In this document: positions 1-6,102 of the stretch, in pieces
Numbering within the stretch: position 1 is the stretch's first letter
Layout of the letters: every line of letters starts with the position of its first letter
Assembly: GCA_002394465.1 (NCBI GenBank)
Contig: DGTU01000077.1
Span: 1-8,121 of the forward strand
Length of the DNA stretch: 8,121 nt
Source of the DNA: Treponema sp. UBA4328
Lineage (GTDB): Bacteria > Spirochaetota > Spirochaetia > Treponematales > Treponemataceae
Direction of reading: 5' to 3'
Notes under the pieces: generated by a model
What the model saw: the letters and a program-made list of their open reading frames with translations, nothing else
Database searches by the model: none
Told to the model about the DNA's origin: nothing
Program-made: the position numbers and the translations under genes

Positions 1-49
1 TGTGGGCACTGATACCGATATTACGTACTTTGGTAATATCAAAAGCCAT
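1..49 (-). CDS. fusA: Elongation factor G, N-terminal fragment (cut by window edge)
   Basis: Only the first 16 codons are in the window; they read MAFDITKVRNIGISAH and run off the left edge. This matches the start of EF-G just before its G1 (P-loop) motif, which usually continues as IDSGKTT. EF-G is the cytoplasmic GTPase that drives ribosome translocation and, with RRF, ribosome recycling. The wording RNIGISAH is closer to mitochondrial EF-G1 and the spirochaetal EF-G of that type than to E. coli EF-G (RNIGISAHIDAGKTT is also seen in some bacteria, so subtype is uncertain). LepA and TypA have different residues here (RNFxIIAH, RNVAIIAH). The ATG at 49-47 follows a strong Shine-Dalgarno GAGAGG (63-58) with an 8-nt spacer. 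Family call is fairly firm from a short match; which EF-G paralogue cannot be told. Confidence 0.8.
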   Translation of the reverse strand, partial: MAFDITKVRNIGISAH

Positions 50-190
50 ATTGTTTACCTCTCAAAAAAGAATTTCCATATATTTGTAGAATTATAAAAG
101 TATAAAGAAAAACTTATGTGAATTCAATAGCATGTAGATGAATGCGGGCAAAAAAAGCGGCTTATCTCATCACGGTTGAAGGCTGTTTAA
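50..190. other. Intergenic region between the EF-G gene and the barrel-like gene
   Basis: This 141-bp gap carries the EF-G leader and promoter in its left half. In its right half, downstream of the barrel-like gene's stop codon, there is a T7 tract on the minus strand (A run at 150-156) but I find no stem that could pair directly before it, so I do not call a terminator. No small ORF with a credible start or RNA gene was seen. Confidence 0.5.
99..127 (-). promoter_or_regulatory. Predicted housekeeping promoter of the EF-G gene
   Basis: Reading the minus strand, TTGAAT (127-122) and TATACT (104-99) are separated by exactly 17 nt, a good match to a sigma-70 type promoter (4/6 and 5/6 to consensus). 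The start point would fall near 92, giving a leader of about 43 nt that contains the GAGAGG ribosome binding site. An overlapping TATAAT at 96-91 has no well-spaced -35 partner. Confidence 0.5.
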
Positions 191-1633
191 CTATAAGGGA
201 AGAATCAGGGCGGCTTTGAGGGTGGTGCGGAAGTATTTTCTTCTCAGCGTGTATGAGGCTTCTGCCGTAACTGTTCCTGAGTAAAATTTTCCGCTGCGGT
301 AATTAACTGCGGCTCCTGCACGTGCCGTGAGGCCTGAAACCGGGAAAGATGTCTTTAAGTATGCTGAAAAGCTTTCCTTTAAAACTGAACCTGAAGTGAC
401 GGGCGGACAGTTTTTGTAGTTCAGCTTGAATTCGGTTTTCAGCAGGGAAGTTTTAAGGGTTGAGGTTAGTGTAAATGAATGTGTTTTTTCAGGAGTTGAG
501 GATTTGTTGGGGGGAGTGCCTTCAAGCAGTATGTCTGACAGGTAATAATCAATGACTGAATCAAAAGCTTTTGAGGAGTATGTGGCTCCGGCCCGGATTT
601 TTGCAGTCCTTAAAGTGACAGGAGTTTTTGTTGCCGTCGTCCTGAAGGTTTCAATTGCGTGCAGTCCCATCCTGATGTACTGAGTTCTTTTTCGGTCGAG
701 GGAAATTATGAACTGAGGATTGACGGAATACTGTTCCAGCGTACGGCATATATTTGATGAAAGTCCTGTGAGGGGAGCGGCTGCGGGCTGTCTGTCTGAA
801 AGCGGCAGAATAAAAAATGAAAAGTTAATCATGAAATTACCGTAATAGATGGAAGGTGAAGCTTTGATCCACATATTTACAGGCGTGCATTCTTTTCCGG
901 CATAGGGGCTCTGGTATATTCCTTCCTGGAGCGTAATCCTTAACGGAGGAGTCCTGAAGAAGGTTTCAAAAAGAACTGCAGTGCATTGTCTATCCGTAAA
1001 GGAAGCTTCTGCCTGCCTGAGTGCATATGAGGTATTTGAGACTGTAAATGAAGCTGCAGTTAAGGAATTTTTAAGTGAAACGTATTTTGAAAAATCCGTC
1101 ATTGCAGTCAGGTTTGCGGCCAGGTTTCCCGTTTCAAAAAACGCCGCCTCACTGGAGAGAAAAGTGTTCCCCGATGAAGCTGTCCATGCGGCATACAATG
1201 ATAAATCCTGAACGGATGAAGTCAGTGCCGGGAGGCTTGCCTTAAGGCCAGTCGTAATGCCTGAACTTTTTGTAAGCGGATATGCTGAGGTTGAAGGAGA
1301 AGGGTTTTTAAGCTTTGAAAGGGAAGCTGAATAAACGTTCATTCCGCCTTTAACCGTAAAGCCTCCCGCGTTAACGCCTGCTCCCCAGCGGAGGTCATTT
1401 AAAAGTGCATGATATTCCTGCAGGGAAGAGGCATCTGAAATAACTGAATATTCCGTGGCCGGAAGGGTAACGTATGAACGCAGGTCGAGGTGCGGAAAAT
1501 TGAGCCTGAGTCCGGTATATGCAGAAACTTTTTCATCCGTGAATGATGATGAAAATTTGTATTCTGCAAAATTAAACGGTACTGCGCTGAGAAAAGTGCA
1601 GGGAAACAGAATTAAAAATATAAAAATCTTCAT
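191..1633 (-). CDS. Unrecognised exported protein, probable outer-membrane beta barrel
   Basis: The 480-residue product starts MKIFIFLILFPCTFLSA, a short signal peptide with a likely signal peptidase I cut after Ala17 (LSA|VPF). Cys12 lies inside the hydrophobic core with Pro before it, which does not make a lipobox. The mature part has no other membrane helix. It is rich in Ser, Thr, Ala and Tyr and has many short stretches of alternating polar and hydrophobic residues separated by turn residues, most clearly in the last 150 residues (for example SGTVTAEASYTLRRKYF). That pattern fits antiparallel membrane beta strands. The last residue is Leu, not the Phe common in proteobacterial barrels. 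I recognise no family. The gene lies 116 bp beyond the preceding gene and after a terminator, so it should have its own promoter; the TAG stop is at 193-191. Start is chosen by the signal peptide, since no Shine-Dalgarno is present. Outer-membrane location is inference; a secreted beta-rich periplasmic protein is the alternative. Confidence 0.7.
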   Translation of the reverse strand: MKIFIFLILFPCTFLSAVPFNFAEYKFSSSFTDEKVSAYTGLRLNFPHLDLRSYVTLPATEYSVISDASSLQEYHALLNDLRWGAGVNAGGFTVKGGMNVYSASLSKLKNPSPSTSAYPLTKSSGITTGLKASLPALTSSVQDLSLYAAWTASSGNTFLSSEAAFFETGNLAANLTAMTDFSKYVSLKNSLTAASFTVSNTSYALRQAEASFTDRQCTAVLFETFFRTPPLRITLQEGIYQSPYAGKECTPVNMWIKASPSIYYGNFMINFSFFILPLSDRQPAAAPLTGLSSNICRTLEQYSVNPQFIISLDRKRTQYIRMGLHAIETFRTTATKTPVTLRTAKIRAGATYSSKAFDSVIDYYLSDILLEGTPPNKSSTPEKTHSFTLTSTLKTSLLKTEFKLNYKNCPPVTSGSVLKESFSAYLKTSFPVSGLTARAGAAVNYRSGKFYSGTVTAEASYTLRRKYFRTTLKAALILPL

Positions 1634-1648
1634 GCCTATATATAGGCA
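1633..1648. repeat. Perfect 16-bp palindrome overlapping the start codon of the barrel-like gene
   Basis: The sequence TGCCTATATATAGGCA is its own reverse complement. On the minus strand its last base is the A of the ATG at 1633-1631. As RNA it could fold into a 6-bp stem with a UAUA loop exactly where a ribosome binding site would be; as DNA it could be a dimeric operator, or its TATATA could serve as a -10 element. The bases upstream contain no purine-rich Shine-Dalgarno sequence. Confidence 0.6.
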
Positions 1649-1677
1649 GAGAAAGTTTAAAAACTACCGGAATTGGT

Positions 1678-1721
1678 AAAAAAAATCGCCGTTCAGTCAT
1701 TTTTTTTCTGACCGGACGGCG
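1678..1721 (-). terminator. Rho-independent terminator ending the fliS-to-SPOR gene cluster
   Basis: On the minus strand, a 13-nt arm (1721-1709, CGCCGTCCGGTCA) pairs with 1699-1687 (TGACTGAACGGCG) across a 9-nt A-rich loop, and is followed by A then eight T (1685-1678). The stem has one A-C mismatch and one G-U wobble. It begins 28 bp after the SPOR gene's stop. The plus strand lacks a T tract after the stem, so it should work leftwards only, insulating the barrel-like gene. Confidence 0.85.
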
Positions 1722-1749
1722 TAAAAACGGAGGTTTATACTTTTTTTAA

Positions 1750-2640
1750 TTAATTTGCTTTTGCTGAACTGTTTACAACATAGCTTGGAGTTGATGCGAA
1801 TGTATCGATCATTGCAACTCTTTTCTGCCAGTATTCGGCTTCGCTTGATGTTGTATACGGACCTACGCGTACACGGTAGTAGATCTTTCCTTTTGAATCT
1901 GTATATGTAAATACTTCGCTTGGAATCTTGTTTGATTCAAGTGTTGTTCTTGCTTCATCAGCATTTTTCTTGTTTGTATAGCTTGCAGCCTGTACCCAGA
2001 ATCTGTCTGCAGGTTTTGGTGCAGCTTTTGCCTTAGGCTGTGCCTTTGCAGTCTGTTTCTTTGGTGATGCAGTCTGTGCAGGTTTTGTGCTTTTTACTTC
2101 TGCCTTTGCAACAGTTTCTGCTTTTGCTTTTGGTGCAGGAGTATAGTATGAATCATCAGTTACAGGTTTTGCTTTTGCCGTTTCGGCTGAAGACTGTGCT
2201 GTTGAAATCTGGTTTGCAGTATAATCATTTTTTGCTGTTACGCTTGATTCTGCCTGTGAAGGAACTTTAAGGGCATTAAGGTCAAATGTCGTTGTTCCCG
2301 TGCCGTATACGGTTGTGTTTGTTGAATAGACCGTAAGGCTGTCGCTTGTTACTGACTTAGGGGCTGCATTTTCGTTTGCGGCAGCAACTGAAGCAGATGG
2401 ATCGAACCTGTCGTTTGAAAAATCCGGTCCTGTAGCCGGAGGCTGAGATTCAAAAGGACTTCTCGGAGCCTTGTTGTATGAAGGAATGTCAATGTTTACA
2501 AATCCATCCTTAACCGAATAAACGCTCTGAACTGTATCAGCGTTATTTGAAGGTGCATAAAGGATAACAGCTGCGCCTACAACTACGAGCAGAAAAACTC
2601 CTGCTGCAGCTACAATCCACAAAGTTCGTTTTTGTTCCAT
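1750..2640 (-). CDS. Membrane-anchored SPOR-domain protein
   Basis: The 296-residue product has a short basic N-terminus (MEQKR), one hydrophobic helix at about residues 7-28, a long low-complexity region, and a C-terminal SPOR domain at about 213-290. The SPOR signatures are clear: FWVQAASYTNKKNADEA near the start and YYRVRVGPYTTSSEAEYW in the second half. Topology should be N-in with the SPOR domain in the periplasm. SPOR domains bind denuded glycan strands at septa, so a role at the division site or in wall remodelling is likely. About residues 150-211 form a Lys/Ala/Pro/Gln-rich tether typical of such proteins (compare FtsN, DedD), while residues 29-150 are Ser/Thr/Asn-rich and unlike anything I know. 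No catalytic domain (amidase, transglycosylase) is seen. AGAGG lies 10 nt before the ATG. It is the last gene of the cluster, 65 bp after coaE and just before a terminator. Exact partner or FtsN equivalence is unproven. Confidence 0.9.
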   Translation of the reverse strand: MEQKRTLWIVAAAGVFLLVVVGAAVILYAPSNNADTVQSVYSVKDGFVNIDIPSYNKAPRSPFESQPPATGPDFSNDRFDPSASVAAANENAAPKSVTSDSLTVYSTNTTVYGTGTTTFDLNALKVPSQAESSVTAKNDYTANQISTAQSSAETAKAKPVTDDSYYTPAPKAKAETVAKAEVKSTKPAQTASPKKQTAKAQPKAKAAPKPADRFWVQAASYTNKKNADEARTTLESNKIPSEVFTYTDSKGKIYYRVRVGPYTTSSEAEYWQKRVAMIDTFASTPSYVVNSSAKAN

Positions 2641-2705
2641 AATTTTTAAACCTCTTACTTAACTATCGGATTCTAAAATAAAAGGTTTAGGGGTTTTTGA
2701 AACTC

Positions 2706-3263
2706 TCAGTTCTTTATAATTTCAAGCGGAATTCCGGCTTCTCCGGCGGCTTTTGTGTAGTCTGCAAGAAGGTCTTTCTGTGAACTGAACCTTGAAAGAA
2801 TCTGCCGGTACGGAAGTCCGTCGCGGCGGCGTGCGCGGATAAGTCTTTTGATGAACGGGGCAGTTACAAAAAGAATCTTTGAACACTTTTTGAGCAGCTC
2901 AGGAACCTTAAATAGAACGGTTGCATTGAGGATAACGTTCCTGCCGCTGTTTTCTCTGATAAAATCTTCGGTGAGCGAAATGATCTTAGGGTATATTATG
3001 TCTTCCTGCTTTTTGAGGAGGACGGGGGAAGAAAAAACAAGTTTTCCGAGTGCGCGGCGGTTTACTGAACCGTCAGGATTTAAAAGGTCTATGCCGGCTT
3101 CGTCTGAGTTCTCCTTAAAGGCTTCGAGAATTCTGTCCCGGCAGAGGCTTATGGCTTCGTGGGCTGTCCTGTCCATGTCGAGGGAGAGCCAGCCTTCCTT
3201 TTCAAGAGAAGTACAGATGTAATTCTTGCCGGCAGCCATCTTTCCGGTAACACAGATTATCAA
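2706..3263 (-). CDS. coaE: Dephospho-CoA kinase
   Basis: Cytoplasmic P-loop kinase that phosphorylates the 3'-hydroxyl of dephospho-CoA with ATP, the last step of coenzyme A synthesis. From the TTG at 3263 the protein has 186 residues, begins (M)IICVTGKMAAGKN and has the family's Walker A at 7-14, the DxD acid pair (Asp29, Asp31; usually DAD) followed by AHEAI, and the lid region RARRRDGL...RFSSQ. The eighth Walker A residue is Asn instead of Ser/Thr. The protein ends at LEIIKN, where other CoaE proteins continue with a further helix (GSxxxL...), so the C-terminus is short. Start choice: TTG overlaps the polA stop as TTGA, and GGGGAG (3276-3271) sits 7 nt upstream. The longer frame begins at an ATG at 3281 (192 codons including the stop) but has only weak SD and would add MLGRIP before a family-typical start. 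Translation is probably coupled to polA. Confidence 0.88.
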   Translation of the reverse strand: MIICVTGKMAAGKNYICTSLEKEGWLSLDMDRTAHEAISLCRDRILEAFKENSDEAGIDLLNPDGSVNRRALGKLVFSSPVLLKKQEDIIYPKIISLTEDFIRENSGRNVILNATVLFKVPELLKKCSKILFVTAPFIKRLIRARRRDGLPYRQILSRFSSQKDLLADYTKAAGEAGIPLEIIKN

Positions 3264-6067
3264 TGGAATTCTCCCCAGCATCTGCCGCTTTCAACTGAAA
3301 CTTTCAGCGGAACGTTCAGTTTAACGGCATGTTCCATTTTGTCGGTTATAAGCGCAATCGTTGCACTGACTGCATCCGGGTTGTCCGGGCATTCAAGGAT
3401 AAGTTCGTCGTGTACCTGAAGAAGCATCCTTGCGCCGGTCGGATTTGCCTTAAGGGCTTCGCTTACGTCAATCATTGCCTTTTTGACTATATCAGCAGCG
3501 CTTCCCTGTATAGGTGAGTTTTTTGCGATCCTTACGGCACCTTCTTTTTCCATTTTGTTTGACGAATTAATTGCCGGAATATAGCGTTTTCTTCCGCTGA
3601 TTGTTTCGATATAGCCGTTCTGTACAGCCATGTCGATGTTCCTGTCAAAGAAGGATTTGACTCCGGAATAAATCCTGAAGTAGTTGTCTATAAAATCAGC
3701 AGCCTGAGTTCGTGAAATCTTGAGTTCATTTGCAAGCCTGAATGCGCTCATTCCGTACATGAGTCCGAAATTAAGTGTTTTTGCACTGCGCCTCATTTCT
3801 GCCGTTACGTTTTCCGGTGAAACTCCGTAAATCAGAGACGCTGTTGCGCGGTGAACGTCCGTGCCTGCGTTGAATGCGTCGCAGAGATTTTTGTCTCCGC
3901 TGAGGTGTGCAAGAACGACAAGCTCAATCTGTGCGTAGTCGACCGAAATAAGGATGCTGCCTTCGGGTGCCGTAAAAGCACTTCGGATGCGCCTTCCTTC
4001 CTCCGAGCGTACGGGAATGTTCTGAAGATTCGGGTCCTTTGAAGAAAGCCGTCCGGTTGCAGTTCCTGTCTGCATGAAGGTCGTGTGTATGCGTCCGTTT
4101 TCATCCGCGAGTTCCGGCAGGGTCTGTACGTAGGTTGAAAGCAGTTTTGCTCCTGCGCGGTAATCGAGAATCATTCCGGGAACAGGGTCGTATGGCCTGA
4201 GGCTTTCAAGTACGTCCGTGTCCGTTGAATAACCGGTTTTTGTTTTTTTGCCCGGCTTGAGGCCCCTTTCTTCAAAAAGAACCTGACTCAGCTGTTTGGG
4301 AGATGCGATGTTAAAATCGTGGCCGACAGCTTCATGAATTGCTTTTTCAGCAGCGGCAAGCTGAGCCTTGAGTTCTCCTTCGTATTTCCTCAAGACTGAA
4401 GAATCAAGATGAATGCCTTCAAGTTCCATGTCTGCAAGAACAGGAAGTACTTTCATTTCCGTATCCGTGTAAAGCTTTAAGAGACCTGAATCCGTGAGAA
4501 CCTTTTCGTAGTGCTGCCAGAGCTGAAGCGTAAAGTCTGCGTCTTCTGCGGCATAGGCTGCTGCTTCATCAATCTTAACGTCGAGGAAAGTCTGGTTTTT
4601 GCCGACGATTTCTTCAAATTCAGTTCCCTTAAGGCCGAGTTTCTGTTCTGCAAGAGTTTCAAGGGAGTAGGGAGAACGGCCGGTTTTGTCGGGCTCACAA
4701 AGCCATGAAGCAATCATGGTGTCGCAGAGGTTTTCTATATGAACTTCAAGCCCGTTTGTGTGCAGTACCTTTATGTCGAATTTTGCATTGTGCATTATGA
4801 TCCGGGTTTTTGAAGAAAAAAGCCTCTTAAGTTCTTCGAGTGCCTGTTTTTTTGGAATCAGCGGCGGGGCGAAAAGCGGATCTTCGTTTGTCATGAGCGG
4901 AACGTATATGGCTGTTCCCTTTTCGTATGCAAGTGAAAAGCCTGCAAGGTTTGCAGTAAAGGTATCAAGTGAATCCGTTTCCGTGTCAAATGCTGCCGTG
5001 CCTGCTTTTACTGCTGCATCGATAAAGCTCTTGAGATCGTTAAGGTCCGTGCAGGCCCTGTAGTTTCCGTGGTTTGGAACAAGGGTTAACGGTTCAGGGG
5101 GCGTTGCGGGGGTCTCCCCGCTGGAAGGGGAAGCGGAAGACGCAGCGTCTGGAGCGGGGGGGAGACTTTCCCCGTCTGTAAATGATGAATAGGTTTTTGC
5201 AAGGGCCGGAAGTTCGCGGGTAATCATTTCCTTTGCGAAGGCGTCAAAATCAAGTTTTTCTATATTATAGGCTTCAAAGCCGTCGTTTAAGGCTTCAAGC
5301 GGAACGTTTTCGCAGAGAGTTATGAGTTTTTTTGAGAGGAAGGCGTTGTCTTTGTTTGTGCGGATTTTTTCGCCGAGGGCGCCTTTTATCTGGTCTGCCG
5401 ATGCATAGATATTTTCGAGGGAACCGTATTCAGATATGAGCTTTACTGCGCTCTTTGGGCCGACTCCCGGAACGCCCGGAACATTGTCTGCACTGTCACC
5501 AGTGAGGCTTAAGAGGTCAAGGAGCTGGCCGGGACGTACGCCCCATTCATCTGTAACTCCCTGTTCGTCAACTTCGGCCCAGGTTTTGATTTTGTCCGGC
5601 TTGAGCATGTGGATGTTTGCATTTGCAAGCTGCTGGAGGTCCTTGTCGGCGCTCAGGATTAAACAGTGGCGGGATTCCCTGTCACATTTGCGTGCAATCG
5701 TTGCGATTACGTCATCAGCTTCGTAGCCGTCCATCCTTACGACAGGGATTTTAAGTATATTGAGGAGTTCTTCGATTACCGGGAACTGAGCCTTGAGGTC
5801 TTCAGGAGTTTTTGCACGCGTTGCCTTGTATTCCTTGAACTGTTCATGACGGAAGGTCGGCGTGCGGCTGTCCATTGCGGCAATGAAATATTTTGGCTTG
5901 AAATTTTTAAGTATGAGGCTCAGGTTACGGAAAAAGCCGAAAACTGCACTGAGGTTCCGGCCTTTTGAATCTGTCAGCGGGTGAGAGAAGAATGCGTAGT
6001 ATTCACGGAAAATCAGTCCGTAAGAATCAAGAAGAAAAACGGTTTTGTCATCGGTAAAATTATTCAT
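3260..6067 (-). CDS. polA: DNA polymerase I, all three domains
   Basis: The 935-residue protein is close to E. coli Pol I in length (928) and fills gaps in repair and removes RNA primers. The 5'-3' exonuclease/flap domain (about 8-290) has DGYEADDV (113-120), SADKDL (139-144) and GDSADNVPGVPGVGPKSA (190-207). After a low-complexity linker (about 300-326) comes the 3'-5' exonuclease (about 335-520) with Asp361/Glu363 (DTETDSL), HNAKFD (426-431) and Tyr505...Asp509, so proofreading looks intact. The polymerase domain has motif A DYAQIEL (710-716), motif B with Arg759, Lys763, Phe767 and Tyr771, and motif C HDE (886-888), each offset by five from E. coli numbering. Residue 717 is Val where Arg (E. 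coli 712) is usual. The gene follows the FlgN-like gene by 24 bp and overlaps coaE. There is no Shine-Dalgarno before ATG 6067, but a promoter places its start on that base. Confidence 0.97.
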   Translation of the reverse strand: MNNFTDDKTVFLLDSYGLIFREYYAFFSHPLTDSKGRNLSAVFGFFRNLSLILKNFKPKYFIAAMDSRTPTFRHEQFKEYKATRAKTPEDLKAQFPVIEELLNILKIPVVRMDGYEADDVIATIARKCDRESRHCLILSADKDLQQLANANIHMLKPDKIKTWAEVDEQGVTDEWGVRPGQLLDLLSLTGDSADNVPGVPGVGPKSAVKLISEYGSLENIYASADQIKGALGEKIRTNKDNAFLSKKLITLCENVPLEALNDGFEAYNIEKLDFDAFAKEMITRELPALAKTYSSFTDGESLPPAPDAASSASPSSGETPATPPEPLTLVPNHGNYRACTDLNDLKSFIDAAVKAGTAAFDTETDSLDTFTANLAGFSLAYEKGTAIYVPLMTNEDPLFAPPLIPKKQALEELKRLFSSKTRIIMHNAKFDIKVLHTNGLEVHIENLCDTMIASWLCEPDKTGRSPYSLETLAEQKLGLKGTEFEEIVGKNQTFLDVKIDEAAAYAAEDADFTLQLWQHYEKVLTDSGLLKLYTDTEMKVLPVLADMELEGIHLDSSVLRKYEGELKAQLAAAEKAIHEAVGHDFNIASPKQLSQVLFEERGLKPGKKTKTGYSTDTDVLESLRPYDPVPGMILDYRAGAKLLSTYVQTLPELADENGRIHTTFMQTGTATGRLSSKDPNLQNIPVRSEEGRRIRSAFTAPEGSILISVDYAQIELVVLAHLSGDKNLCDAFNAGTDVHRATASLIYGVSPENVTAEMRRSAKTLNFGLMYGMSAFRLANELKISRTQAADFIDNYFRIYSGVKSFFDRNIDMAVQNGYIETISGRKRYIPAINSSNKMEKEGAVRIAKNSPIQGSAADIVKKAMIDVSEALKANPTGARMLLQVHDELILECPDNPDAVSATIALITDKMEHAVKLNVPLKVSVESGRCWGEFH
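3263..3276 (-). promoter_or_regulatory. Ribosome binding site and TTG start of coaE inside the polA 3' end
   Basis: GGGGAG (3276-3271) is followed by a 7-nt spacer and then TTG (3263-3261), which shares two bases with the polA stop TGA (3262-3260). This strong site decides the coaE start in favour of TTG over the upstream ATG at 3281, for which only a weak AAAG/GGCAG context exists. Confidence 0.65.
5112..5166. repeat. Nested GC-rich inverted repeat inside the polA interdomain linker
   Basis: Outer arms GTCTCCCCGCT (5112-5122) and AGCGGGGGGGAGAC (5153-5166) pair with a 3-nt bulge. Inside are AGACGC-A-GCGTCT (5138-5150), a perfect palindrome around one base, and CCGCT/AGCGG (5118-5122 and 5132-5136). 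The segment is visibly richer in GC than the rest of polA and encodes only Pro/Ala/Ser/Asp residues (about 301-319) between the two exonuclease domains. It resembles a small dispersed palindromic element that has settled in frame, but copies elsewhere cannot be checked here. Confidence 0.55.
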
Positions 6068-6102
6068 TCCATGATTATAAAGCGTAAAGCCTTATGCCTC
6101 AA
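6068..6102 (-). promoter_or_regulatory. Predicted polA promoter giving a leaderless or near-leaderless transcript
   Basis: On the minus strand TTGAGG (6102-6097), a 17-nt spacer and a perfect TATAAT (6079-6074) are followed by six bases and then the polA ATG at 6067. The expected +1 is therefore the A of the start codon. The -35 lies in the last codons of the FlgN-like gene. The 24-bp gap has no Shine-Dalgarno sequence at a usable distance. Confidence 0.55.

Noticed and set aside
130..190. Terminator after the barrel-like gene
   Set aside because: There is a T7 run on the minus strand, but I could not find complementary arms directly before it.
981..1211. Plus-strand open frame opposite the barrel-like gene
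   Set aside because: No ribosome binding site and no recognisable features; the minus frame has a signal peptide and full-length reading frame.
1595..1633. Lipoprotein signal in the barrel-like protein (Cys12)
   Set aside because: The Cys follows Leu-Phe-Pro and sits in the middle of the hydrophobic core; Pro before Cys is not accepted in a lipobox, and a good signal peptidase I site follows.
2641..2705. Separate promoter for the SPOR gene (TAGAAT at 2675-2670, minus strand)
   Set aside because: The -10 match is fair but no -35 lies at a suitable distance, and the weak CTAAA/TTTAG stem beside it is not a terminator.
3832..5968. Several open frames of 60-100 codons on both strands within polA
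   Set aside because: They lie in other frames of a strongly conserved gene, lack ribosome binding sites and encode Ser/Cys/Arg-rich sequence with no domain character.
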